The notes under the pieces: generated by a model
What the model saw: the letters and a program-made list of their open reading frames with translations, nothing else
What the model was told of the DNA's origin: nothing
Database searches by the model: none
Part shown: positions 33,485 through 42,346 of the stretch, piece by piece
Position numbering within the stretch: the first letter of the stretch is position 1
Layout: each line of letters opens with the position of its first letter
Program-made: the position numbers and the translations under genes
Source of the DNA: PFJX01 sp040757575
GTDB taxonomy: Bacteria > Pseudomonadota > Gammaproteobacteria > Burkholderiales > Thiobacillaceae
Assembly: GCA_040757575.1 (NCBI GenBank)
Contig: JBFLXA010000002.1
Location: 262,715 to 326,714 of the forward strand
DNA length: 64,000 bases
Reading direction: 5' to 3'

Positions 33485-34459
33485 CTAGTCGAGTTCACCT
33501 ATGCTGACCCGTTCATGATTGGCCAGATCGCGCAGAGTTCCCACTGCGCGGTAGCCCGACTGGATAAATAGCCTCCGACAGGCGGGACCTTGGTCATATC
33601 CATGCTCAAACATCAACTGCCCACCGAGGCGTAGGTGTGGTCGGGCCTCCGCCATGATCTGTCGAATTGCTGACAGGCCGTCCCCACCAGGGGTAAGGGC
33701 AGAGCGCGGCTCATGGGGCAAGTCGCCATTAGCCAATTCAGGTGCGCTTTCGTCTATGTAAGGCGGATTGGAGACGATCAGATCGAAGGTTGTGTTACCT
33801 AGCGGTGCACACCAGTTCCCTAGTAGAAAACGGACATTATGAGCGCGGAGCAGCCTCGCGTTGTCTGCGGCTATCTCAAGCGCGGCCTCTGCATTGTCTA
33901 CTGCCAATACTTCGCAATCAGGTCGTGCCAGCGCCAAGGTGATGGCGATGCAGCCGCTTCCTGTGCCGAGATCAAGAATCCTGCCAGGGCGGTCTGGCGG
34001 CAGGAAGTTGAGTGCGGCATCAATGAGCAGTTCGGTGTCCGGGCGTGGAATCAACACATCGGGGCACACCCTGAATGGTCGGCCATAGAATTCCCGCTCA
34101 CCAAGGATGTAGGCCACGGGCTCCCCCCTTTCTCGGCGGGTGATGAGAGCTTCGATGGCTTGGCCCTGGTCGGGAGTGGGTCTGTCCCGGTCGTGGGCGA
34201 CGAGCCAGGCGCGGTTCACGCCCAGGGCCCGGGAGGTGAGGACCTGGGCCTCCAGGCGGGCTTCCCGGGGCGCCAGGGCCAGGGCATTCTGAAGGCGGAT
34301 GGTGGCGATCCGGATGCAGTTGGCGATGCTCCCGTCCCCCCCCGGGGGAGGGGCTAGGGGTGAGGGAGCGACCTGGGCAGGGGCTACGCTTGCTCCCTCA
34401 TCCACCCCCTCGGGGCACCTTTCCCCGGAGGGGGAGGGGCAGGTCACTTCAACGCCCAT
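33485..34459 (-). CDS. prmC: Release factor glutamine methyltransferase PrmC
   Basis: A 324-residue enzyme that methylates the Gln of the GGQ motif of release factors, including PrfA encoded 3 bp upstream. The SAM loop LDLGTGSGCIAITLAL near residue 167 and the catalytic NPPYIDE are intact. Homology begins about residue 48; the first 47 residues (Pro/Gly/Ser-rich) are encoded by a GC-rich repeat and look like an acquired extension. No later good start codon is evident. The 3' two thirds are visibly less GC-rich than the flanking genes, so part of the gene may have been exchanged. Confidence 0.93.
   Translation of the reverse strand: MGVEVTCPSPSGERCPEGVDEGASVAPAQVAPSPLAPPPGGDGSIANCIRIATIRLQNALALAPREARLEAQVLTSRALGVNRAWLVAHDRDRPTPDQGQAIEALITRRERGEPVAYILGEREFYGRPFRVCPDVLIPRPDTELLIDAALNFLPPDRPGRILDLGTGSGCIAITLALARPDCEVLAVDNAEAALEIAADNARLLRAHNVRFLLGNWCAPLGNTTFDLIVSNPPYIDESAPELANGDLPHEPRSALTPGGDGLSAIRQIMAEARPHLRLGGQLMFEHGYDQGPACRRLFIQSGYRAVGTLRDLANHERVSIGELD
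34331..34441. repeat. GC-rich inverted repeat within the 5' end of prmC
   Basis: GGGGTGAGGGAGC pairs with GCTCCCTCATCCACCCC across a 22-bp spacer (one extra base pair position bulged), flanked by CCCCCGGGGG and CCCCGGAGGGGGAGGGG runs. It is read through by the prmC frame and supplies its unusual N-terminus. The C-run/G-run outer part resembles the hairpin at 9826-9849. Confidence 0.6.
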
Positions 34460-34462
34460 GGC

Positions 34463-35545
34463 TCACGTTTCTCCGGCCAGGGCGGCCAGCAGTTCGGCCT
34501 GGTGTTCAGCGGTAAGGGCGGTGATGAGCTCGTCCAAGTCGCCGTCCATGAGCGCGGCGATCTTGTACAGGGTGAGGTTGATGCGGTGGTCGGTGACCCG
34601 GCCCTGGGGGAAGTTGTAGGTGCGGATGCGGTCCGAGCGGTCGCCGGTGCCGATGAGGCTTTTGCGCTGGCTGGCCTCCTTGGCGTGGGCTTCCCGTTCC
34701 TGGATGTCCTTCAGGCGGGCGGCCAGTACCTGCATGGCCTGGGCCTTGTTCTGGTGCTGGGAGCGGCCGTCCTGGCATTCCACCACCAGGCCCGAGGGCA
34801 GGTGGGTGATGCGCACCGCCGAGTCGGTCTTGTTGATGTGCTGGCCGCCGGCGCCGCTGGCCCGGAAGGTGTCGATGCGCAGGTCGGCGGGGTTGAGCTG
34901 GATGGCTTCCAGTTCGTCGGCCTCGGGCATTACCGCCACGGTGCAGGCGGAGGTGTGGATGCGGCCCTGGGATTCGGTTTCCGGCACCCGTTGCACCCGG
35001 TGGCCGCCGGATTCGAACTTCAGTTTCGAGTAAGCCCCCTGGCCGCTGATCTTGCAGATGACTTCCTTGTAGCCCCCCACTTCCCCTTCGCTTTCCGACA
35101 TCACTTCCACCCGCCAGCCCTGGCGTTCGGCATAGCGGGCATACATGCGGAACAGGTCGCCGGCGAACAGGGCGGATTCGTTGCCGCCGGTGCCGGCGCG
35201 GATTTCCAGGAACAGGTTGCGGTCGTCGTTGGGGTCTTTGGGCAGCAGCAGGATTTGCAGTTCGGCATCCAGGGTTTCCAGCCGGCTGCGGGCGGCATCG
35301 ATCTCTTCCTGGGCGAAGTCCCGCATGTCCGGATCGGCCAGGAGTTCCTCCGCCGTCTTCAGGTCTGCCCCCGCCTGCTGCCAGGCCCGGTAATGGCTTA
35401 CCACGGGGCCGATTTCGGCGTGCTCCCGGCTGAGCTTGCGGTACTGGTCCATGTCCGCCGTGGCGTTCTCGCTGGCCAGCAGGGCGTCCAGTTCCGCCAG
35501 CCGGTCGGCGAGGCGTTCGAGCTTGGTTTGGAGGGTGGGTTTCAT
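34463..35545 (-). CDS. prfA: Peptide chain release factor 1
   Basis: A 360-residue translation termination factor for UAA and UAG. The peptidyl-hydrolysis motif sits in RASGAGGQHINKTDSAVR near residue 235 and length is normal. It is preceded by hemA and followed by prmC on the same strand, the classic hemA-prfA-prmC order. A palindromic repeat at 35.56-35.63 kb separates it from hemA and may partly uncouple their expression. Confidence 0.97.
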   Translation of the reverse strand: MKPTLQTKLERLADRLAELDALLASENATADMDQYRKLSREHAEIGPVVSHYRAWQQAGADLKTAEELLADPDMRDFAQEEIDAARSRLETLDAELQILLLPKDPNDDRNLFLEIRAGTGGNESALFAGDLFRMYARYAERQGWRVEVMSESEGEVGGYKEVICKISGQGAYSKLKFESGGHRVQRVPETESQGRIHTSACTVAVMPEADELEAIQLNPADLRIDTFRASGAGGQHINKTDSAVRITHLPSGLVVECQDGRSQHQNKAQAMQVLAARLKDIQEREAHAKEASQRKSLIGTGDRSDRIRTYNFPQGRVTDHRINLTLYKIAALMDGDLDELITALTAEHQAELLAALAGET

Positions 35546-35557
35546 TCAGGGGCCTTC

Positions 35558-35626
35558 GCCATTCCCGCATAGGCGGGAATCCAGGGCGCAGTGCATTCTG
35601 GATTCCCGTTTTCACGGGAATGACGA
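35558..35626. repeat. Paired palindromic repeats between hemA and prfA
   Basis: Two short palindromes face each other: ATTCCCGCATAGGCGGGAAT (followed by CCAG) and, after about 20 bp, CTGGATTCCCGTTTTCACGGGAATGAC. The ATTCCC-N8-GGGAAT core is the pattern of the dRS3/REP-type repeats known from Neisseria and other Betaproteobacteria. The pair can fold as one long hairpin in the hemA-prfA mRNA. A degenerate half copy lies near 63667. Confidence 0.75.
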
Positions 35627-35634
35627 CAGAGTGG

Positions 35635-36900
35635 CTAATCGTTATGCAGGTTATATAACCGGGACACCAGCCGGGCCAGTTCGTCCCGCTCGCCGTCGCC
35701 GGCCTGGTTGAGGGCGTGGCTGGGGTCGTGCAGCAGCTTGTTGATAAGCCCCCGGCTGAGGGCGTCCAGCACCTGTTGCGGGTCGTCGCCCCGGGCCAGG
35801 GCCCGATGGGCCTTTTCGATTTCGTGGCGGCGCAGGCGCTCGCCGTGGTCTCGCAGGCTGCGGATCACGGGCACGGTCTTGCGGGTGTCCATCCAGTGCA
35901 TGAATTCATGCACCCGGGCGTTGATGATGGCCTCGGCCTGGGTGACGGCGGAGGCGCGGCTGTCCACCCCCTGGCGCACCACGGCCCCCAGGTCGTCCAC
36001 GGTGTAGAGGAACACGTCGTCCAGTTCGCCTACTTCGCTTTCGATGTCCCGGGGCACGGCCAGGTCCACCATGAACATGGGCCGGTGCTTGCGCAGCTTC
36101 ACGGCCCGTTCCACCAGCCCCAGGCCGACGATGGGCAGGGGGCTGGCGGTGGAGGTGACCAGGATGTCGAACTCCGCCAGCAGTTCCGGCAGGGCGTTCA
36201 GGGCCGCAGCTTCGCCGCCGAACTTGTTGGCCAGGTCCCGGGCCCGTTCGATGGTGCGGTTCACCACCATGATGCGCCGGGGCTTCTTGGCGGCGAAGTG
36301 GGTGGCCACCAGCTCGATCATCTCGCCGGCACCGATGAATAGCACGGACTGGCCGGCAATGCTGGGGAAGATGCGTTCCGCCAGGGTGACGGCGGCGGCG
36401 GACATGGATACCGTGTTGGCGCCGATTTCCGTGGCGGTGCGCACTTCCTTGGCTACGGAGAAGGTGCGCTGGAACAGCTTGTTGAGCAACAGGCCCAGGG
36501 TGCCGGCATCGCTGGCCTTTTCGGCCGCCTGTTTCATCTGGCCCAGGATCTGGGTTTCCCCCAGCACCATGGAATCCAGGCCGGAGGCCACCCGGAAGGC
36601 GTGGTTGGCGGCCTGTTCCTGGGGCAGCAGGTAGAGATAGGGTTTCACGTCCTTGGCGGGCAGGCCGTGGAAGCCGGCCAGCCAGTCTGCCACGTTGGCC
36701 GGCTCGTCGGTGTTGACGTAGATCTCGGTGCGGTTGCAGGTGGACAGAATCGCCGCTTCCCGGGCGAGCTTGCCCACGCCCGGCCGTCCGCCGGTCACGT
36801 CGGCCAGGGCCCGGGGCAGGATGTCAGGCGGAAACGCCACCCGCTCCCGGACGGATACCGGGGCGGTATGGTGGTTCACGCCGCAGGCGAAAAGCTGCAT
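35635..36900 (-). CDS. hemA: Glutamyl-tRNA reductase
   Basis: A 421-residue enzyme that converts glutamyl-tRNA to glutamate-1-semialdehyde, the first step of C5 tetrapyrrole synthesis. The catalytic Cys lies in ILSTCNRTEIYV near residue 50, the substrate segment GLDSMVLGETQILGQMK near residue 110, the NADPH-binding loop FIGAGEMIELVATHF near 190, and the dimerisation domain at the end. Haem supply is relevant to the many c-type haem proteins encoded at 48-51 kb. It heads the hemA-prfA-prmC unit. Confidence 0.97.
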   Translation of the reverse strand: MQLFACGVNHHTAPVSVRERVAFPPDILPRALADVTGGRPGVGKLAREAAILSTCNRTEIYVNTDEPANVADWLAGFHGLPAKDVKPYLYLLPQEQAANHAFRVASGLDSMVLGETQILGQMKQAAEKASDAGTLGLLLNKLFQRTFSVAKEVRTATEIGANTVSMSAAAVTLAERIFPSIAGQSVLFIGAGEMIELVATHFAAKKPRRIMVVNRTIERARDLANKFGGEAAALNALPELLAEFDILVTSTASPLPIVGLGLVERAVKLRKHRPMFMVDLAVPRDIESEVGELDDVFLYTVDDLGAVVRQGVDSRASAVTQAEAIINARVHEFMHWMDTRKTVPVIRSLRDHGERLRRHEIEKAHRALARGDDPQQVLDALSRGLINKLLHDPSHALNQAGDGERDELARLVSRLYNLHND

Positions 36901-36960
36901 TCCGCTGTCAAATCAATGAATTGGGGGGCGGAATTGTACGCCAATGGCGGGCCCCCGGGC

Positions 36961-37863
36961 TTACAGGGCTTCGGCGCGGTAGGTCACCCGCAGGGTGTGG
37001 CTCTGGCCGGCGGGCACTACCACCACGTTTTCCAGGGCGTTGACGCTTTCCACGCACACCATCCTGCGCCAGCCGTCCGGACCGAAATCGCCCATCTTGT
37101 CGGCTTTTTCAGTCCAGGGGGTCCAGACCACGGTGCTGTTGGAACCGGATTTCTCGATGACCAGGCGGCGCTTCAGACGCGGGTCCTCGATGGTGCAGGT
37201 GGCGGCGGTGTTGACGTACACCCGGTCCACTTCGCCGGTGCAGGTGACGGCACCAGCCTGGGTCTTGCGGGCGCTGCCCTCCACCTTGTCCACGTATTCA
37301 CAGCCTTCCAGGCCGGTGATGCGGATGTCAGCGATGTCGCCGATCTGCAAGTAGGTATGCAGGGCTTCGCCCAGGGTGAAATCGCTGCTGCCCATGTTGG
37401 TGGTGGTCAGTTCAATGGTGAGGTGCTTGCCCACGGTGGCCTTCAATTCCACCCGGCTGGCATGGGGCCACTGGGCCCGGGTCTGGTCCGTGTCCACCAG
37501 GGCCAGGGTAATGGCGGTTTCGCCGGTGGCGGGGGTGGCGGTACCCACCACCTCCCACATCACGGTGCGGGCGAAGCCGTGGCCGGGAAAGCCGCTTTCC
37601 GTGGCGTGGGGGCCAAACCAGGGCCAGCAGACGGGGGCGCCGCCGCGAATGGACTTGCCCTGGGCGAACTTGGCGAAATCCGACAGCCAGACCACGGGCT
37701 CGGCCTGGTCCTTGGGCCGGTAGGTGGTGATGTGGGCCCCTTGCAGGCACAGGGTGGCGGTGCCGTCCTTGTTGTCGATCTCCGCGAAGCTGAGACCGCC
37801 GGGGCCTTCCACGAATTTCAGGTTGGGCAGGCCGAAGCGGGCGTTGAGGTCGGCGAGGTTCAT
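36961..37863 (-). CDS. D-hexose-6-phosphate mutarotase (YeaD type)
   Basis: A 300-residue aldose-1-epimerase-fold protein. The segment GGAPVCWPWFGPHATESGFP with GHGFAR near residue 100 holds the YeaD-type active site, and the later DRVYVNTA and TVVWTPW segments are typical. YeaD-type enzymes interconvert alpha and beta glucose-6-phosphate. The start overlaps the end of the ParA-like gene by 4 bp (ATGA), placing it last in an ilvD-(membrane protein)-parA-mutarotase operon. Confidence 0.88.
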   Translation of the reverse strand: MNLADLNARFGLPNLKFVEGPGGLSFAEIDNKDGTATLCLQGAHITTYRPKDQAEPVVWLSDFAKFAQGKSIRGGAPVCWPWFGPHATESGFPGHGFARTVMWEVVGTATPATGETAITLALVDTDQTRAQWPHASRVELKATVGKHLTIELTTTNMGSSDFTLGEALHTYLQIGDIADIRITGLEGCEYVDKVEGSARKTQAGAVTCTGEVDRVYVNTAATCTIEDPRLKRRLVIEKSGSNSTVVWTPWTEKADKMGDFGPDGWRRMVCVESVNALENVVVVPAGQSHTLRVTYRAEAL

Positions 37864-38486
37864 GGGGTGGTCTCCTGGTTAAGCCATTGAATCAGGTAGT
37901 CCCACTGTTCCAGCTCCCGGCTGGCCAGGTGGGGGGGCAGGTCGAACAGGGTTTTGCCTTCGAAGGCGGCGTTCACATAACTTTGTGCGTAGCGCAGGTA
38001 GGCCAGCACCGGCAGCTCCTGCTTGTCCAGGAACTCCTGCAGTGTCAGGCCCATGCGGGTGCGAGGGTCGATGCGCATGCCCACCACCCCCAGGAACAGC
38101 TTGCCCTTGCGGATGGCTTTTTCCGTCTTCAGGGTGTCGATGAAGTCCTGGCTGGCGGCCATGTCGAACAGGGACGGAGAGACGGGCACCACCACCTGGG
38201 TGGCCAGCTTCAGGCAGCGTTCCAGCATCTTGCCGTGCAGGCCGGCGGGGGAATCGATCACCAGCCAGTCCGGGCTGGCGCCAGCCCGGAACAGGGAGAT
38301 GGGCGGCAGGGTGTCTTCCCGCTGGGAAAGCCAGGTGGCGGCAGACTGTTGCCGGTCCATGTCCATGAGGGCCACCTGCTGGCCGCTATGGGCCAGGTAG
38401 CCCGCCAGGTTGGTGGCCAGGGTGGTTTTGCCGCTGCCCCCCTTGGGATTGGCCACGAGAAGGGTTTTCATCTGCTGCCTGCTCAT
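37860..38486 (-). CDS. ParA/MinD-family ATPase
   Basis: A 208-residue ATPase with the deviant Walker A box NPKGGSGKTTLATNLAG (signature Lys near residue 15 and the catalytic Lys), switch I DMDRQQSAATWLSQR and switch II VIDSPAGLHG. It is a short ParA of the orphan type: no ParB gene is adjacent and no DNA-binding N-terminus is present. ATG 38486 is preceded by AAGGAG at 9 nt; the ATG at 38471, nearer the fold, has a poorer site. Cargo unknown; orphan ParAs position protein clusters as often as DNA. Confidence 0.87.
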   Translation of the reverse strand: MSRQQMKTLLVANPKGGSGKTTLATNLAGYLAHSGQQVALMDMDRQQSAATWLSQREDTLPPISLFRAGASPDWLVIDSPAGLHGKMLERCLKLATQVVVPVSPSLFDMAASQDFIDTLKTEKAIRKGKLFLGVVGMRIDPRTRMGLTLQEFLDKQELPVLAYLRYAQSYVNAAFEGKTLFDLPPHLASRELEQWDYLIQWLNQETTP

Positions 38487-38500
38487 CGTTGCGTGCTCCT

Positions 38501-38836
38501 TCATGTGCCGGCCAGGAACATCACCAGCCAGTTGGCGATGATGAGGGCCAGGCATGAAACCCGAAAGACAGTCCCGCCCCGGACACCGGCCAGCTTGACC
38601 GCCAGCATGAGATAGACCGCCGAGGCGATGGCGTTGAAAGGCAGCCAGACCAGGGCCTTGAACCAGGTGCGGACACTCGGGTCCGCCACGTTGCCCAGCA
38701 TGCCGTAGACGAACAGGACGTTGACCGCCAGGGCCGCCCAGAAAAAGCCCGGCCAGTTGCGGAAACGAACGAGAGGGTCGGTTTCGGTTTCCGGGCCCAC
38801 ATCAGGGTCTGCCTCCGGGGTCGTCCGGCCGGCCAT
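38501..38836 (-). CDS. Small integral membrane protein, unknown function
   Basis: A 111-residue protein with an acidic, proline-containing N-terminus (about 1-28) and three hydrophobic helices (about 30-47, 60-80 and 92-109). No family is recognised. It starts 1 bp after the ilvD stop and ends 14 bp before the ParA-like gene, so it belongs to that operon and could anchor or localise the ParA-like ATPase; that link is inferred from position only. Confidence 0.65.
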   Translation of the reverse strand: MAGRTTPEADPDVGPETETDPLVRFRNWPGFFWAALAVNVLFVYGMLGNVADPSVRTWFKALVWLPFNAIASAVYLMLAVKLAGVRGGTVFRVSCLALIIANWLVMFLAGT

Positions 38837-38837
38837 T

Positions 38838-40694
38838 TCAGCGCTTGCGCTCCACCTGGCTCACGTCCCGCACCGCGCCAAAGGCGGCGGAGGTGGTCAT
38901 GGCGGCATAGGCCCGCAGGGCGGCGGACACGGGGCGGTTGCGGTCCAGGGGCTTCCAGGCATGTTTGCCCCGGGCGTCCATGGCTTCCCGGCGCTGGGCC
39001 AGTTCCTCATCGCTGACAGCCACCCGGATGCTGCGGTTGGGGATGTCGATCTCGATGGGGTCCCCTTCGATCACCAGGCCGATGGTGCCGCCCTCGGCCG
39101 CTTCCGGAGATACGTGGCCGATGGACAGGCCCGAGGTGCCCCCGGAGAAGCGGCCGTCGGTGATGAGGGCGCAGGCTTTGCCCAGACCCTTGGATTTCAG
39201 GTAACTGGTGGGATAGAGCATCTCCTGCATGCCGGGGCCGCCCCGGGGGCCTTCGTAGCGGATGACGAGCACGTCCCCTTCCCGGATGCGATCGTTCAGG
39301 ATGGCCTCCACAGCGGCGTCCTGGCTCTCGAATATCCGGGCCGGGCCGCTGAACTTGAGGATGCTGGCATCCACGCCGGCGGTTTTGACGATGCAGCCGT
39401 CCTGGGCCAGGTTGCCGTACAGCACCGCCAGGCCGCCATCCTGGGAGAAGGCGTGGGCCTGGTTGCGCAGGCAGCCGTGAGCCCGGTCCAGATCCAGCTC
39501 CGGGTAACGGCGGTTCTGGCTGAAGGCCACCTGGGTGGGCACGCCGCCGGGGGCCGCCTTGTAGAAATCGAACACGGAAACGTCGTGGGCCCGCATCACG
39601 TCCCAGACTTCCAGGGCTGCCCCCAGGGTCTTGCTGTGCACGGTGTGGCAGTCCCGGTGGATCAGTCCGGCCCGGTCCAGTTCCCCCAGGATACCCATGA
39701 CGCCGCCGGCCCGGTGCACGTCTTCCATGTGGTATTGCTGGGTGGAGGGCGCCACCTTGGCCAGGTGGGGCACCTTGCGGCTCATGCGGTCGATGTCCTT
39801 CATGGTGAAGTTGACGCCCGCCTCCTGGGCGGCGGCCAGCAGGTGCAGCACCGTGTTGGTGGAACCGCCCATGGCGATGTCCAGGGCCATGGCGTTCTCG
39901 AATGCGCGGAAGCTGGCGATGGAACGGGGCAGGACGGACTCGTCATCCCCCTCGTAATAGCGTTTGGCCAGTTCCACGCTCAAACGGCCCGCCCGCAGGA
40001 ACAGTTCCTTGCGGTCTGCGTGGGTGGCCAGCAGGGAACCGTTGCCCGGCAGGGACAGGCCCAGGGCTTCGGTGAGGCAGTTCATGGAGTTGGCGGTGAA
40101 CATGCCGGAGCAGGAACCGCAGGTGGGGCAGGCGGACCGCTCGGTGGCCTCCACCTCTTCGTCGGAACACTTGCTGTCGGCGGCCTGCACCATGGCGTCC
40201 ACCAGGTCCAGCATGATGGTCTTCCCCTGCCAGGTGACCTTGCCTGCCTCCATGGGGCCGCCGGACACGAACACCGTGGGGATGTTCAGGCGCAGGGCCG
40301 CCATGAGCATGCCGGGGGTAATCTTGTCGCAGTTGGAAATGCACACCAGGGCATCGGCGCAGTGGGCATTGCACATGTATTCCACACTGTCGGCGATCAG
40401 GTCCCGGCTGGGCAGGCTGTAAAGCATGCCGCCGTGGCCCATGGCGATGCCGTCGTCCACGGCGATGGTATTGAACTCCTTGGCCACGCCGCCGGCCGCT
40501 TCGATCTCCCGGGCCACCATCTGGCCCAGGTCCTTCAGGTGTACGTGGCCGGGCACGAACTGGGTGAAGGAGTTGGCGATGGCGATGATGGGCTTGGAAA
40601 AATCCTCGTCCTTCATGCCGGTGGCCCGCCACAGGGCGCGGGCGCCGGCCATGTTGCGGCCGTGGGTAGTGGTGCGGGAGCGGTATTGGGGCAT
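38838..40694 (-). CDS. ilvD: Dihydroxy-acid dehydratase
   Basis: A 618-residue iron-sulfur enzyme of branched-chain amino-acid synthesis, full length. Cluster and metal ligands lie in ISNCDKITPGMLMA near residue 122 and CPTCGSCSGMFTANSMNCL near residue 195; GRFSGGTSGLSIGHVSPEA near the C-terminus is the usual signature. It diverges from lgt, sharing a 71-bp promoter region with a TATAAT hexamer at 40716-40721, and leads the operon continuing to the mutarotase. Confidence 0.97.
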   Translation of the reverse strand: MPQYRSRTTTHGRNMAGARALWRATGMKDEDFSKPIIAIANSFTQFVPGHVHLKDLGQMVAREIEAAGGVAKEFNTIAVDDGIAMGHGGMLYSLPSRDLIADSVEYMCNAHCADALVCISNCDKITPGMLMAALRLNIPTVFVSGGPMEAGKVTWQGKTIMLDLVDAMVQAADSKCSDEEVEATERSACPTCGSCSGMFTANSMNCLTEALGLSLPGNGSLLATHADRKELFLRAGRLSVELAKRYYEGDDESVLPRSIASFRAFENAMALDIAMGGSTNTVLHLLAAAQEAGVNFTMKDIDRMSRKVPHLAKVAPSTQQYHMEDVHRAGGVMGILGELDRAGLIHRDCHTVHSKTLGAALEVWDVMRAHDVSVFDFYKAAPGGVPTQVAFSQNRRYPELDLDRAHGCLRNQAHAFSQDGGLAVLYGNLAQDGCIVKTAGVDASILKFSGPARIFESQDAAVEAILNDRIREGDVLVIRYEGPRGGPGMQEMLYPTSYLKSKGLGKACALITDGRFSGGTSGLSIGHVSPEAAEGGTIGLVIEGDPIEIDIPNRSIRVAVSDEELAQRREAMDARGKHAWKPLDRNRPVSAALRAYAAMTTSAAFGAVRDVSQVERKR

Positions 40695-40765
40695 GGCGGA
40701 AACCTTGGGTCTCTATAATCAGCGGCATTTTATCCCAGCCGGCCCCCCAGGGCCCCCTCGTCGCC

Positions 40766-41548
40766 ATGCTCGTCTACCCCCATCTCGACCCCATCGCCCT
40801 CAAACTGGGCCCTGTCGCGGTGCACTGGTACGGTTTGATGTACCTGGCGGCCTTCATCGCCTTCATCCTCCTGGGCCGGCGGCGGATCGCCACCCGGCCT
40901 GACCTGGGCTGGACCCCCAAGGACCTGGACGACCTGTTGTTCTGGGGCGTGCTGGGGGTGGTGCTGGGGGGGCGCCTGGGCCAGGTACTGTTCTACGAGC
41001 CGGGCTACTACCTGGCCCACCCGGCGGAGATTCTGGCCATCTGGAAGGGCGGCATGTCCTTCCACGGCGGCCTCATCGGCGTGCTCGTCGCCCTCTGGGC
41101 CTTCGGTCGCAAGACCGGCCGCAGCTTTCTGCAAGTAGGGGATTTCGTCGCCCCCCTGGTACCCCTGGGCCTGGCCTTCGGCCGCGTCGGCAATTTCATA
41201 AACGGCGAACTGTGGGGCCGGGCCGCCCCCCCCGACCTGCCCTGGGCCATGGTCTTCCCCCACGTGGATGACCTGCCCCGCCACCCGTCCCAGCTTTACC
41301 AGGTGGGCCTGGAAGGATTGATGCTATTCATATTGCTATGGCTGTATTCCTCCCGCCCCCGCCCGGTGGGCGCAGTCTCCGGCGCATTCCTGGTGGGCTA
41401 CGGTATCTTCCGGTTCGTGGCCGAGTACTTCCGGGAGCCGGATGCCGGCATCTTCGGCCATTCCTATATGGTGAGCATGGGCCAGTGGCTGTCTCTGCCC
41501 ATGGTGGCCATCGGTCTCTGGCTGATGTGGCGGGCCCGGGGCCGCTAG
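40766..41548 (+). CDS. lgt: Prolipoprotein diacylglyceryl transferase
   Basis: A 260-residue inner-membrane enzyme that transfers diacylglycerol from phosphatidylglycerol to the lipobox Cys of prolipoproteins. Seven helices and the Lgt signature GRVGNFINGELWGR near residue 140 are present, together with MSFHGGLIGV and the C-terminal RHPSQLYQ. It supplies the first step and lnt at 7.3 kb the last step of lipoprotein maturation. Confidence 0.96.
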   Translation: MLVYPHLDPIALKLGPVAVHWYGLMYLAAFIAFILLGRRRIATRPDLGWTPKDLDDLLFWGVLGVVLGGRLGQVLFYEPGYYLAHPAEILAIWKGGMSFHGGLIGVLVALWAFGRKTGRSFLQVGDFVAPLVPLGLAFGRVGNFINGELWGRAAPPDLPWAMVFPHVDDLPRHPSQLYQVGLEGLMLFILLWLYSSRPRPVGAVSGAFLVGYGIFRFVAEYFREPDAGIFGHSYMVSMGQWLSLPMVAIGLWLMWRARGR

Positions 41549-41589
41549 GCCGGATTCTGGCTTTTGGCTATACTCCCCGCCTGTTTCGG

Positions 41590-41665
<76 letters not shown>

Positions 41666-41719
41666 CTTTCCTTCTGCTTTCATGTATTAAGCGTGCATCC
41701 CCGTTTCGGATACACCTTC

Positions 41720-42346
41720 ATGAATGCCCTGCCTGTACCGGAAAAGCCCCATGCGCCCTCCTGTGAGCGCAACCGGGATGTGATTCTCGATGTCTTGAAG
41801 ATAAGTTTTGCGGGCTGCCGCCATGTGCTGGAGGTGGGCAGCGGCACGGGGCAGCACGCGGTGCATTTTGCGGCGGCCCTGCCCCATCTGGTGTGGCAGG
41901 CGACGGACCGGGCGGAGAACCTGCAGGGTATCCAGGCCTGGCTGGACGAAGCGGCCCTGGTCAATACGCCGCCAGTCCGGGTTCTGGATGTGACGGGCCC
42001 CTGGCCGACGGGTACTTTCGATGGCGTGTTCAGCGCCAATACCCTGCACATCATGGCCTGGACGGAGGTGGAAGCCTTTTTTGCCGCCTTGCCGGCACTG
42101 ATGGCGCCCACCTTCACCCTGGCGATCTACGGCCCTTTCAACTATGGCGGGCGCTTCACCAGCGAGAGCAACGCGGCGTTCGACGACTGGCTCAAGGCCC
42201 GGGGGGCGCACCAGGGCATCCGGGATTTTGAAGCGGTGGACGCCCTGGCTCGGTCTGCGGGCCTGGCGCTGGCCGAAGACCGGGCCATGCCGGCCAACAA
42301 TCGCTGCCTTGTGTGGCGGCGGGCGGTCGCGTCTCCCCATGGCTGA
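41720..42346 (+). CDS. DUF938-type SAM-dependent methyltransferase
   Basis: A 208-residue class I methyltransferase with SAM-binding VLEVGSGTGQHAVHFAAALP near residue 38, WQATDRAEN for the ribose contact, and FSANTLHIM as the later motif. The N-terminal SCERNRDVILDVL is characteristic of the DUF938 family, whose substrate is not known. The ATG at 41720 is chosen from homology. It overlaps the next gene by 8 bp, so the two products may act in one pathway. Confidence 0.8.
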   Translation: MNALPVPEKPHAPSCERNRDVILDVLKISFAGCRHVLEVGSGTGQHAVHFAAALPHLVWQATDRAENLQGIQAWLDEAALVNTPPVRVLDVTGPWPTGTFDGVFSANTLHIMAWTEVEAFFAALPALMAPTFTLAIYGPFNYGGRFTSESNAAFDDWLKARGAHQGIRDFEAVDALARSAGLALAEDRAMPANNRCLVWRRAVASPHG

